Below, one piece after another: positions 1 through 7,749 of a DNA stretch of 18,143 nt. The position numbers and the translations under genes were made by a program. How positions within the stretch are numbered: position 1 is the stretch's first letter; each line of letters opens with the position of its first letter. Source of the DNA: JBDKTK01 sp039680225 (GTDB lineage Bacteria; Desulfobacterota; Syntrophia; Syntrophales; UBA4778); contig JBDKTK010000212.1 of assembly GCA_039680225.1 (NCBI GenBank), forward strand, positions 1-18,143. The letters are read 5' to 3'. Below the pieces are notes generated by a model that searched no databases, was not told the DNA's origin, and saw only the letters and a program-made list of their open reading frames with translations.

Positions 1-183
1 GAACTCGATCCTGTCCATGTACTGGATATCGGACCGCAGCGAGATATAGCAGTCGTATCTGAGGCGGGCATAAAGTATCCGGAGCGCGCCGGCCCTGCCG
101 CGGACAGGCCGGCCGTAGTAAAACTGGCGGTAAAGGCGCTTGATAAATTCCGGCGCGGGATATCCGATAGCGGAAGAAGACAT
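1..183 (-). CDS. Partial hypothetical protein, N-terminal 61 residues
   Basis: An open frame begins with ATG at 183-181, directly after the TAA stop of the flippase gene at 186-184, and runs off the left edge. A weak ribosome-binding sequence (AAAAGG) lies in the last flippase codons. The visible 61 residues are basic and rich in Arg and Tyr (for example FIKRLYRQFYYG and RLRYDCYISL), with no signal peptide, membrane segment or motif I recognise. Zero spacing and shared strand argue that it is the next gene of the same operon, so a role in surface polysaccharide synthesis or modification is likely by context only. It could be a transferase or a further modification enzyme; I cannot assign a family from this fragment. 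Confidence 0.6.
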   Translation of the reverse strand, partial: MSSSAIGYPAPEFIKRLYRQFYYGRPVRGRAGALRILYARLRYDCYISLRSDIQYMDRIEF

Positions 184-1626
184 TTAAGCCTTTTGGCGCG
201 CTGCGGCAAGCTTCCGCAAATCGCCGACGAAGAGCATGTCGAAGACGCTTATCGCGGCGATATAGAAAACAGCCGAAGCCAGGATGCCTGCGGTTATCCC
301 GAACAGTCCGGGATTGCCCCAGTAGCTGGTTACCGTGAAATATGCCGCCGGGATCAGGGTGAGGGAAACGGCCAGCGGGAAACAGACCGGCTTCAATATC
401 TGCATGGCAGTGGTGGAAAATATCGATGCGATAATCCGCAGCTCAAGCAGCATGACCGTGAAATGGGTCGCGGCGATCAGCAGGCAGATGCCTTCCAGGC
501 CTCCGTAATACAGGGCGGGGATCCCCAGCAGCCCGATGGCGGCGAGCCTCATGAATATGTATTTCTGCATCGCGTCCGGGCGCCCCATCGCCTTGAAGGC
601 GTCATGGATGATCGAGCTTATGGAACGGAACAGGCCGTAGAGGCACAGCAGCTGCAGGGGAACGCCCATGGGCGCCCATTTCGGCCCGTAAAGGCCCGCG
701 ATGAGAAGGGGGCCGAATATCGCCAGCCCCAGGCTCAGAGGGATGCTCAGGATGCCGGTGTACCTGATCGTGGACAGGAAAGCGTTCCGGACCATCTCCA
801 GGTCGCGGTTCATTTTTGAAAACGCCGGGAAAGTGACGTACCCGACCAGGTGGCTCAGTTCCGAGATCGGTATCTTGGCGATCCTCGTCGCCAGTTCGTA
901 AAACCCGAGGGCGGTCAGGCCCGCCCATCTGCTGACGTAGAATTTATCGATGTTGTACATGACCACCAGCAGCAGGGACGAGCCCATGATGTATTTGCCG
1001 TAGGAAAAGAGCTGCCTGGCGTGGGGCATGCTGAACTCGAAGGCCGGCCGGAAATCGGTGAACCTCCAGATCAGGCCGAGCCTGCCGATGCTGATGAGCA
1101 GCGTGCGCGCGACCAGGCTCCAGACGCCCATCCCGTTGACGGCCATGACGATGCTCACTATCGAGGCGCCCAGCATGGGGACGGCCTCCGGGACGAGCAG
1201 TTTCCTGAACCTCATCTCCTTTGTGAGGAGCGTGACCGGGATGGCCCTGAGCGAGTCCCACACCATCGTGGAAGACAGCAGGATGGCGACCGGCATGATC
1301 ACGGGGTTGTTGTAAAACTTTGCCGCGAACGGCGCGGCGAGACACGCCAGGCCGAACAGCACGGCGTTGTAGCCCGCCATGACCCAGAATGCGGTGACGC
1401 TTGTCTTCCCGATGTCCTCGCGCTGGAAGATCAGGGCCTGGTTGATCCCCAGGTCCTTGAACATCATGAGTATCTCGATCAGGATGGACGCCAGCGCGAT
1501 AATCCCGAAGTCCTGGGGGGCGACATACTTTGCCAGGATAAGGGTTGTAAGGAACCCCAGGGCCCTTTCCGAATAGACCGTCAGCCCCACCCAGCCGAAG
1601 TTAGAAAGAATGCTGCGCGCGTGCAT
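184..1626 (-). CDS. Wzx-type oligosaccharide flippase (MOP superfamily)
   Basis: A 480-residue, almost wholly hydrophobic protein with about 12-14 predicted membrane segments, the normal size for Wzx/WzxC-like lipid-linked repeat-unit flippases. The N-terminal signature is typical of the Polysacc_synt family: an amphipathic start, then ERALGFLTTLILAKYVAP and DFGIIALASILIEI around residues 20-53, followed by the conserved DLGINQALI stretch. It is expected to move undecaprenyl-diphosphate-linked repeat units from the cytoplasmic to the periplasmic face of the inner membrane. The ATG at 1626 is preceded by a strong AAGGAG, and the gene overlaps the upstream hydrolase by 26 bases, which suggests translational coupling. 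The specific substrate cannot be read from sequence. A teichuronic acid or lipopolysaccharide-type flippase would look the same. Confidence 0.9.
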   Translation of the reverse strand: MHARSILSNFGWVGLTVYSERALGFLTTLILAKYVAPQDFGIIALASILIEILMMFKDLGINQALIFQREDIGKTSVTAFWVMAGYNAVLFGLACLAAPFAAKFYNNPVIMPVAILLSSTMVWDSLRAIPVTLLTKEMRFRKLLVPEAVPMLGASIVSIVMAVNGMGVWSLVARTLLISIGRLGLIWRFTDFRPAFEFSMPHARQLFSYGKYIMGSSLLLVVMYNIDKFYVSRWAGLTALGFYELATRIAKIPISELSHLVGYVTFPAFSKMNRDLEMVRNAFLSTIRYTGILSIPLSLGLAIFGPLLIAGLYGPKWAPMGVPLQLLCLYGLFRSISSIIHDAFKAMGRPDAMQKYIFMRLAAIGLLGIPALYYGGLEGICLLIAATHFTVMLLELRIIASIFSTTAMQILKPVCFPLAVSLTLIPAAYFTVTSYWGNPGLFGITAGILASAVFYIAAISVFDMLFVGDLRKLAAARQKA

Positions 1627-2635
1627 GCATCTCCTTATCCGCCTCCATATACGGTTTCAGCCAGTCGCAGGCGATGTCGAGCATGGCCTCCTGCCACTGG
1701 GTGAATGACAAGACGTGGTTCGCCTCCGGTATCGTGTGCTTCCGGAACATTCCCTGCCATTGCCCCATATCGTAATCCGCCGCGAATTTCTCCTCGAATT
1801 CCCACTGGAGCCTGTCGGAGCCGCTGAAAATAAAAATAACCCTCCTGCCGCTTTCCAGCATCTGCTCGAAAGCGGGGCGGAAGAGCGGGTTGAGGTTGCC
1901 GGCGGCGCCTCCGGCGGAATCATTTATTTTCTTATCTGTTTTCTTTTCGGGAAGGTCCTTTTTATTCACAGAGTGCAGGAGCGGGGCGCACAGCGATTTG
2001 AAAATTTTCCGGTAATCGCTCCGCAGCGTGATGAGTCTCATCCAGGACGATGCATCGCCCAGCTTCGCGATGTATTTCCCGCGTATCCTGTCGAGCTGTC
2101 CCCGGGTAATATATTTCGCGGGGTCGAAGCCCTTGCCGTTGATGATTACCGGGATACCGAGGGCCAGCAGGCCGCGGATGCGCCTGTCCCGGGCGCCTGC
2201 CAGTAAACCCGTTATGGCCCCGCCGCACAGGCCGGCGATGATGAAACTGTCCATGCCCGAATCTGCCTGCATCCAATCCATGGCGGCCAATGTATCGTCG
2301 ATATAGCGGCCGGCCTGGACCGTCCCGTAGAAATCGGCCGCAAGCTCTTCTTCGATTTTACCCTCTGAATCCCCGATGCCGTGGAAATCGAAGCGCAGCA
2401 CGGCGAACCCCAGGGAGCAGAACCGCTTTGCCATTTTGACGTAGAGCCGCTGCGGCGCAACGCGATTTTTAACGCCCGGGCAAAGCAGGATTATTCCCGT
2501 CCTGTTGCAGGGGCCCTGAGGCAGATGGAGGATCCCGAAAAGCCTGAGCCTGTCGCGGTTGGGGAAGGTCACAGCTTGCGGACCGGCGGGCCGGGCGGCC
2601 GGGCGCGTTCCATGCGGGACAGTTATTTGAGCCAA
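1601..2635 (-). CDS. Alpha/beta hydrolase, exosortase A system-associated type 1-like
   Basis: A 344-residue cytosolic alpha/beta-hydrolase resembling the hydrolase-1 family found beside XrtA EPS loci. Visible elements are CPGVKNRVAPQRLYVKMA (residues 52-69), FDFHGIGDSEG (82-92), a nucleophile elbow GLCGG (135-139) with Cys137 where Ser is usual, a probable acid Asp274 (SGSDR) and a probable His307 (EANHVLS). This is a plausible Cys-Asp-His triad, as in dienelactone hydrolases. The protein is longer than the roughly 270 residues I associate with the family, partly from a Lys/Gly-rich insert at 228-247. The start is uncertain: the frame opens at TTG (2635-2633), overlapping the upstream hydrolase by 13 bases; GTG at 2572-2570 is an alternative. 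The 3' end overlaps the flippase start. The substrate is unknown; hydrolysis of an ester or thioester of a lipid- or sugar-linked intermediate is inference. Confidence 0.8.
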   Translation of the reverse strand: MAQITVPHGTRPAARPAGPQAVTFPNRDRLRLFGILHLPQGPCNRTGIILLCPGVKNRVAPQRLYVKMAKRFCSLGFAVLRFDFHGIGDSEGKIEEELAADFYGTVQAGRYIDDTLAAMDWMQADSGMDSFIIAGLCGGAITGLLAGARDRRIRGLLALGIPVIINGKGFDPAKYITRGQLDRIRGKYIAKLGDASSWMRLITLRSDYRKIFKSLCAPLLHSVNKKDLPEKKTDKKINDSAGGAAGNLNPLFRPAFEQMLESGRRVIFIFSGSDRLQWEFEEKFAADYDMGQWQGMFRKHTIPEANHVLSFTQWQEAMLDIACDWLKPYMEADKEMHARAQHSF

Positions 2636-3477
2636 TTGAGCGTTACCTGGTTGAGGGTCCGGGATTCCGTGCAGAACCTGGGGAGTTCTTTCCAGAACGG
2701 GCTTTCGGGGACGCCGGCAATTTCGCAGTCGCCCAGCACGCTCGCGAGGCGCTCGAAACGCGATGCGGCCCCGTTCTTTTCCCGTCCCCCGGGGCCGTAA
2801 TCAATCCGCACAGCCAGAGTCCGGCCGTGGTACCGCGTATTGCCGTCCAGGAGGTTGATCCCGATCATGTCCAGGTAGAGCCTGTAGTTCAGTTCGTAGC
2901 CGTCCACGTTGACCGTTGCCCCCCCCTCCATCAGGCGGACGAGGTCTGCAGTGGTGTGCCGGATCTTCCGGTAGACGGCGGCCTGGGTCGCCAGGTTGAC
3001 CTTCAACAGCTCGCGGACATACTCGGACCCGTCGAGGACCGGCTCCCAGAGGACGAGGGGCCCGGTTTTTTCTTCCTGCCGGTTGGCGCAGTTTTCGAGG
3101 GACGATGCTGCCAGCAGCGCAAGAGTCGCCCCGAAGCGCAGGCCCATGAGGCCGGCCTTTTCAATCCCTGCCGCCTCTTTCAGCTCCCGGAGGGCCGTCC
3201 TGATATCGGCAAGATATGTCTCCAGGGTGCATGATTCAAAATCGCCCTCGCTGTCGCCGCTCCCCGTATAGTCGAAACGCAGGACGTTGTAGCCGCGCTC
3301 GCAAAGGGCCCTTGCGAGACTCACGTATACGCGGTGGCTCCACAGCTTTTCCTCGGCAAACGGCGGGCACAGGACGAATCCCCCCGAATTCAAACGGTCC
3401 CTGCGGCTCTGGCAATCATAAAGCATGCCGAAGAGGCGCGTCCCGTTCCTGCTGAAAAAGAAAGGGTGCTCTCTCAT
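2623..3477 (-). CDS. Alpha/beta hydrolase-fold protein, exosortase A system-associated type 2-like
   Basis: A 284-residue alpha/beta-hydrolase-fold protein. It shows LCPPFAEEKLWSHRVYVSLA (residues 36-55), FDYTGSGDSEG (68-78) and an elbow GLRFGATLAL (112-121). In the elbow the nucleophile position is Arg114, so the usual Ser or Cys is absent; this resembles the GLRxGA elbow of the hydrolase-2 family linked to XrtA loci. It may therefore be a non-catalytic partner of the adjacent hydrolase or use another chemistry. I chose ATG at 3477-3475 because it forms an ATGA overlap with the glycosyltransferase stop and has GGGAG upstream. A GTG six codons earlier (3495) is also open. The C-terminal third (about 190-284) lacks an obvious catalytic His motif. 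The stop overlaps the next gene by 13 bases. Confidence 0.78.
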   Translation of the reverse strand: MREHPFFFSRNGTRLFGMLYDCQSRRDRLNSGGFVLCPPFAEEKLWSHRVYVSLARALCERGYNVLRFDYTGSGDSEGDFESCTLETYLADIRTALRELKEAAGIEKAGLMGLRFGATLALLAASSLENCANRQEEKTGPLVLWEPVLDGSEYVRELLKVNLATQAAVYRKIRHTTADLVRLMEGGATVNVDGYELNYRLYLDMIGINLLDGNTRYHGRTLAVRIDYGPGGREKNGAASRFERLASVLGDCEIAGVPESPFWKELPRFCTESRTLNQVTLNWLK

Positions 3478-4610
3478 CGTTTTGAAGGCTCCCACAGCTC
3501 CTGCCTGACGCCGGTGAAATACTTGAACCAGGCAATGAGCGCCGAGACATTGATCATGATAAAGAACAGCGGAATCCTGAATGCCGCGCCGGAGATGCCC
3601 AGCAGGCCTAAGGCCGCACAGGTGTAGAAGACGATCTGTAAAAAGAGGGCGGCGCGGTACAGCGGCAGCCCCGAGAGGACCAGGCTGGAGGCGAATATCA
3701 GGACGAGGACGATCCCGGCGGACCAGCGCATGAGTTTATGGCTGATGACGCGGAATGAGAAGAGCCCGAAACGCAGCGGGTTGAGGACCTTCTTGAAATG
3801 CATCAGGGTGGTGATCCCCCTCAGGAGCGTCCTCACTTTCCTTTCGAAGGACGCCCGGGCCTCGCCGGGCTCTTTCATGAACCCAACCGCGGAAGGTTCC
3901 GTCACGGCGCGGAACCCGCGCGAGACTGTCGCCAGGACCGAGAAGAAGTCCGGGGCCATCCCCGGCGGGAACGGCTTGCAGAGCTCCCGGCGCTGGGCGT
4001 AAAAGCAACCGCTTGCGCCGACGATGGAGCCGCTGCGGCTTTCCAGGTTGCGGATGAACATCTCGTATCTGCCGTAAAGCCCCTCGTTGCCGCCCCCCTC
4101 TATCTTGTCCTCGCCGGAGATGCAGCCGATGCGTACGTCGGCGAATTTCCGGACTATCTTCATCAGGGCGTTGCGGGCCAGCATTATCGAAGCATCGGAA
4201 AAGACGATGATCCCTCCGGGCGTGGGGGCGGCCATCCTCAGTCCGACATTCAGGGCCGCAGCCTTTCCGTTGCGCTCCAGCAGATCGTAAAACTGGATTC
4301 GCCCGTTAAATTCCCTGGCGATTGGGGATGTCTGGTCCGTCGAACCGTCTGAAACGATGATGATCTCGCGCCTGTTCTCCGGGTAATCGAGGGCAAGGGT
4401 GTTCTCAATCTTTTCCCGGATGACCCGCTCTTCATTGTGGACCGGGATGATGATAGACACCGGCGGCAAGCCCGGTGGCCCGGGCGGCGCGACAGTCTCC
4501 CGGCAATCGGATTTCGGAAGCAGATAAAGGATGATCGGGTATCCTGCGTAGGAATAAAATATGAATGCGGTCCCGCCCCAGAATATGATTTGTGCTGCGA
4601 GTTCGATCAT
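3474..4610 (-). CDS. Membrane-anchored family 2 glycosyltransferase
   Basis: A 378-residue processive-type or membrane GT2. One membrane segment (residues 5-32) precedes a cytosolic GT-A domain with VSIIIPVHNEERVIREKIEN (51-70), VSDGSTDQT (86-94), the DxD-like SDAS (138-141, Asp139), the acceptor-side CFYAQRREL (202-210) and a probable catalytic-base Asp221 (MAPDFFS). Three or four C-terminal membrane segments follow (about 297-362). It transfers a sugar from a nucleotide donor, at the inner membrane, to a lipid-linked or growing glycan. The QxxRW processivity motif is not clear; FERKVRTLLRG (255-265) sits where it is expected. Its start forms an ATGA overlap with the PHP gene and its stop an ATGA overlap with hydrolase 2. 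Donor and acceptor are not predictable. Confidence 0.88.
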   Translation of the reverse strand: MIELAAQIIFWGGTAFIFYSYAGYPIILYLLPKSDCRETVAPPGPPGLPPVSIIIPVHNEERVIREKIENTLALDYPENRREIIIVSDGSTDQTSPIAREFNGRIQFYDLLERNGKAAALNVGLRMAAPTPGGIIVFSDASIMLARNALMKIVRKFADVRIGCISGEDKIEGGGNEGLYGRYEMFIRNLESRSGSIVGASGCFYAQRRELCKPFPPGMAPDFFSVLATVSRGFRAVTEPSAVGFMKEPGEARASFERKVRTLLRGITTLMHFKKVLNPLRFGLFSFRVISHKLMRWSAGIVLVLIFASSLVLSGLPLYRAALFLQIVFYTCAALGLLGISGAAFRIPLFFIMINVSALIAWFKYFTGVRQELWEPSKR

Positions 4611-5419
4611 CGGGTTTTCTTTCCGCCCCGCGCGGCTGACAGGACCCTGTCTGCCGCGATGAGCGCCGCACGACCCGCGGAAAGCAGGGCGAGGGCCATG
4701 TTCCCGTATTCCGGCGAAGACCGCACTTTCAGGCAGGGGCCCGCCGTTTCAAATTCCCCGGCCCGGATCCGTTTTATCAAATCCGGCGTAACGGAGCACC
4801 GCCCTTTCACCCGGACGCGCACTCCGCGAAATCCGGACCTGTCGTGCAGGTCGAGGCCGCCGATCCCGACGAGCCCTGGATTCCTTGACTTGAAGCGCAG
4901 GTAAGCACGGACGGCCCGGTGATCGGGCAGGTAACGGCTGTCGCACGAGGCGTTCCAGATTTCCACTCCATCAAGCGCCTGTTCGATATGAGGAGGCCAG
5001 CAGGATTTTGCTTTAAAGGGATGAGCGAGGACGACGAGGCTGCCGTTGCGGACGCTCATGGCCCCTGCAAGTATTTCGCAGGCAGGGCCATTTCCAGGGG
5101 ACGAATCCCAGCCCGCGACGAGCAGGTGGATGTCCTCGTTTCCCGGGACCCGGAACTCGAGGCCGGGCACCGCCAGGAAATCGCCGTCCGTAAGAGCGCG
5201 GCATTGAGACACGTATCTTTGCAACTCCGCGGGGACCATGTCCTCCGCATGGTCCGTGACAACCATGAATTGCAGGCCCCTGGCGAGGCACTCCGCTTTC
5301 AACTCGGCCAGGCTGAGTTTCCCGTCGGACGAGAAACGGGAGTGGATGTGGAACAGACCCTCGCTCCATGAAGGCCCGGCTCCGCTTCGCACATTATCTG
5401 CCGTATAGTCCGGCGTCAT
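4607..5419 (-). CDS. PHP-domain metal-dependent phosphoesterase
   Basis: A 270-residue PHP (polymerase and histidinol phosphatase) domain protein. All core metal-ligand motifs are visible: HIHSRFSSDG (His24, His26), TDH (Asp56, His57), GLEF (Glu88), IHLL (His98), LAHP (His133) and GGLDLH (Asp190, His192). It is cytosolic and should hydrolyse a phosphoester using a multinuclear metal site. I place the start at ATG 5419-5417 because it gives an ATGA overlap with the ATP-grasp stop. Upstream ATGs at 5437, 5458 and 5512 are open but would extend deep into the ATP-grasp gene. The C-terminal tail (about 236-270) is hydrophobic then basic. Pairing with an ATP-grasp enzyme suggests joint action on a phosphorylated intermediate, but the substrate is unknown. 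Confidence 0.85.
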   Translation of the reverse strand: MTPDYTADNVRSGAGPSWSEGLFHIHSRFSSDGKLSLAELKAECLARGLQFMVVTDHAEDMVPAELQRYVSQCRALTDGDFLAVPGLEFRVPGNEDIHLLVAGWDSSPGNGPACEILAGAMSVRNGSLVVLAHPFKAKSCWPPHIEQALDGVEIWNASCDSRYLPDHRAVRAYLRFKSRNPGLVGIGGLDLHDRSGFRGVRVRVKGRCSVTPDLIKRIRAGEFETAGPCLKVRSSPEYGNMALALLSAGRAALIAADRVLSAARGGKKTR

Positions 5420-6699
5420 GTCCGGCCCATGAGCCATTCCTTTGTTTCGTGCAGCCATGGCTTCGGGTCTTCGCGGTCGTAAACCTCGTATTTGAGGTCC
5501 CGCCCGCTGCATTTCAGGAAGTCCATAACGGCTTTGAACTTGGCGGCCGCCGGGACGCCTGCGGGACCTGAGGCGGCTTTTGCAGGACCCAGAGCCGGTG
5601 CATGTCCGGCGGCCGCGCCGGCCGGGTCTCCGGCGCCGGCGGCGGGCTTCGCTTTCAGGACGCTGATCAGCGAGTCCACATCGCCCCAGAGCCAGCGCAG
5701 CCGGGCCCCGACCCTGTATTTCGTCACGGGCTCAATATTCATCCCCATGGCCGTTTTCGCCAGCAGCGCGGGGAAATCGACGCCGGCGTTGATCGCGAGC
5801 TGGAGCGAGCCCCAGAACCTGCCGTTGACTTCCATCAGTTTGAAACCGCCCGCTGCCTCGTCCTTCTTGAATTCCACCATGGCGACTCCCTCCCAGTCGA
5901 GCGCTCTCATCAGGCGGATCGAATGGTCCAGCAGTTCGGGGTCCGGCGCAATGCTTTCCCTCAGGACGCTGACGCCCCCGGACGGCGGCTTTTCCCGCAG
6001 CCGCCGGTGGCTGAAAACGGCGGCGGGCCGGCCCCTGACCAGGAGGAGAAAGACCCCGACGCCTTCCCCCCGGACCTTTTCCTGGAGGAGCAGTGGATAC
6101 TCGTTTTGCGCGGCCGCTTGCTTCAGGACGGAATCAAGCTCCGCGGGCCCGCCGGCATAACGGACCCTGGCCTTGCGCCACGCGCTGCCGCCATCAATCC
6201 TGACGCAGGAGCGGCAAGGCTTGACGACGAGGGGATAGGACGAGGCCTGCAGGAGGTCCTCAAGATCACCGCTGCCGGGGGGGTCTGTCAGTATTTTCGT
6301 CTCCGGTACCGGTATCCCGAGGGATTCGGCCAGCTTGAGCACGTGGCCCTTGTCCGCGGCGCGGGATGCCGGCCCGTAAGCGGGCAGGGGAACCCTGCAG
6401 TATCCCTCGAACCTCTCCTTGTTTTTTGCGACGAGCAGGGTGCTCAGTTCGGCGGCCGGCATCAGGATGTCGGCCCTGACCGTCTTGACGGCATTGAAGA
6501 CACTCTCGATGAAGGCGGCGCTCCCGGCATATGGGTCGGGGTACTTGAACCAGCCGGAGCTGAAGCGGGAGCAGGAGGCGAGCGAGGGGTGCTTTTCGGC
6601 GGCTGTGATGACCCGGCAGTTCTGCCTTCCCAGGGACCTGGCAACGGCCAGTCCGGCCCTGCTGTTCCCGTCCAGGACAAGCACTGTCGGATAACTCAT
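5416..6699 (-). CDS. ATP-grasp ligase (carboxylate-amine ligase-like)
   Basis: A 427-residue ATP-grasp protein. The N-terminal pre-ATP-grasp Rossmann half has VLVLDGNSRAGLAVARSLG (residues 6-24). The central ATP-binding region includes YPLVVKPCRS (155-164) and LLLQEKVRGEGVGVFLL (203-219), and the metal/phosphate loop is MVEFKKD with KLMEVNGRFWGSL (274-299), including Glu275, Glu290 and Asn292. ATP-grasp enzymes join a carboxylate, activated as acyl phosphate, to an amine or other nucleophile. A low-complexity Ala/Gly/Pro stretch at 350-387 is unusual and looks like a linker before the C-terminal segment. The gene starts four bases after the deacetylase stop and ends in an ATGA overlap with the PHP gene. 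Amide or peptide decoration of the glycan is plausible; carbamoyl-phosphate synthase-like resemblance is generic. Confidence 0.85.
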   Translation of the reverse strand: MSYPTVLVLDGNSRAGLAVARSLGRQNCRVITAAEKHPSLASCSRFSSGWFKYPDPYAGSAAFIESVFNAVKTVRADILMPAAELSTLLVAKNKERFEGYCRVPLPAYGPASRAADKGHVLKLAESLGIPVPETKILTDPPGSGDLEDLLQASSYPLVVKPCRSCVRIDGGSAWRKARVRYAGGPAELDSVLKQAAAQNEYPLLLQEKVRGEGVGVFLLLVRGRPAAVFSHRRLREKPPSGGVSVLRESIAPDPELLDHSIRLMRALDWEGVAMVEFKKDEAAGGFKLMEVNGRFWGSLQLAINAGVDFPALLAKTAMGMNIEPVTKYRVGARLRWLWGDVDSLISVLKAKPAAGAGDPAGAAAGHAPALGPAKAASGPAGVPAAAKFKAVMDFLKCSGRDLKYEVYDREDPKPWLHETKEWLMGRT

Positions 6700-6703
6700 G
6701 GGT

Positions 6704-7711
6704 TCACCACAGTCCGGCGACGCGGGCCAGGAAGAGGGGCGCCGTGCCGGTCATATCTTCATGGATGTTGATTCTTTTCATTCCGTAGGGGTTGTCCGTG
6801 CAGGCATTGGCCCCCGGGACTGTCCCGAATGCCGCACAGTAGCCGCTGCGGTGCACCGCGCCCGAGATCACCCGGTTGTAATCGCCGTTGGGATAGCTGA
6901 ACAGGCGCACTTTCCGGCGCAGCCCGAATTCCAGTATTTCCCGGGACCCGACGATCTCGCGGGCGAGCCTGCCCTTATCGCTTATCGAGGTCAGTATCGT
7001 GTGCCTGATGCCGTGAGAGCCGATGTCGATGCCGTTTTCGGACATTTCCGTCAATTCAAGCCAGCTCAGGAAATTCCTTTGAACGGGCCGGGGGACCTTG
7101 CCCGTGAGCCTTTCCAGGGTTGCAATCAGCCGTTCGGCATCTTCGCAGGGTTTTTTCTTGAATGCCGCGACGCACGAATTTATCGCGGATTCCAGCTTGC
7201 GCTCGTCTGCATCCAGCACCCGCCGCAACTCGGCTGAAGGACAGATCCTGAAGAGCCTCTTTTGCTGCCTGCCGGCAATATCCTGATTTGCCGCCGGACT
7301 GTTCCTGCGAAGATCGGCTAAAGAGCGGCGCAGCCTGTCCTGCCAGAATAATTCCGAACTGCCGATGAAACCCACAGCCGGGAACACGACTGCGGGGAGG
7401 CCCTCCTTCTTCAGCGCCGGATAGGCGTTTTCGTAATTGTCCCTCCAGCCGTCGTCGAAGGTGAGCAGGACGCTCCCGGCGGCAAAATCCTCTTTCCTGT
7501 CAAGATGCTCAAGGTATTCGGACGGGGATATGACCCGGAAGTTGTTCTTCAGGAAACGCAGGTGCTTTTCAAAGGTGGGCCTCGTTACCGATATACCGCC
7601 GTGATTTTCCGCCGGGCCGTCCGCTGTGACGCGGTGGTACATGAGGACCAGCGCCCGGCCGCGGCAGCGGGCCCTGACAATGCAGGTCAGCAGTCCGCTG
7701 CTGTACAGCAT
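6704..7711 (-). CDS. Polysaccharide deacetylase family protein (NodB-like)
   Basis: A 335-residue carbohydrate-esterase-4-type protein. It opens with LVLMYHRVT (residues 21-29), then the catalytic and metal Asp pair in LLTFDDGWRDN (Asp86, Asp87), the metal His pair in SHGIRH (His233, His237) and FSYPNGDYN (271-279). About 100 residues separate the first and second motifs, longer than in minimal NodB domains. The family removes N- or O-acetyl groups from sugars such as GlcNAc. There is no clear signal peptide, so it may act on the cytosolic lipid-linked unit. I chose ATG 7711 because GGAAG lies nine bases upstream; a TTG at 7732 in the same frame adds seven residues. It follows the FemAB-like gene closely and precedes the ATP-grasp gene by four bases. 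Confidence 0.88.
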   Translation of the reverse strand: MLYSSGLLTCIVRARCRGRALVLMYHRVTADGPAENHGGISVTRPTFEKHLRFLKNNFRVISPSEYLEHLDRKEDFAAGSVLLTFDDGWRDNYENAYPALKKEGLPAVVFPAVGFIGSSELFWQDRLRRSLADLRRNSPAANQDIAGRQQKRLFRICPSAELRRVLDADERKLESAINSCVAAFKKKPCEDAERLIATLERLTGKVPRPVQRNFLSWLELTEMSENGIDIGSHGIRHTILTSISDKGRLAREIVGSREILEFGLRRKVRLFSYPNGDYNRVISGAVHRSGYCAAFGTVPGANACTDNPYGMKRINIHEDMTGTAPLFLARVAGLW

Positions 7712-7749
7712 GCCTGCCGACTTCCGCCTCAATATGTATGATAACCGGC

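Noticed and set aside
2623..3477. Hydrolase 2 as a frameshifted or decayed gene because the nucleophile is missing
   Set aside because: The frame is intact, the overlaps are tight and the rest of the fold motifs are well kept, so a natural nucleophile replacement is more likely than decay.
5602..6771. Long plus-strand open frame opposite the ATP-grasp gene
   Set aside because: The minus-strand ATP-grasp motifs are convincing, and the plus frame has no domain pattern or ribosome-binding site tied to a neighbour.
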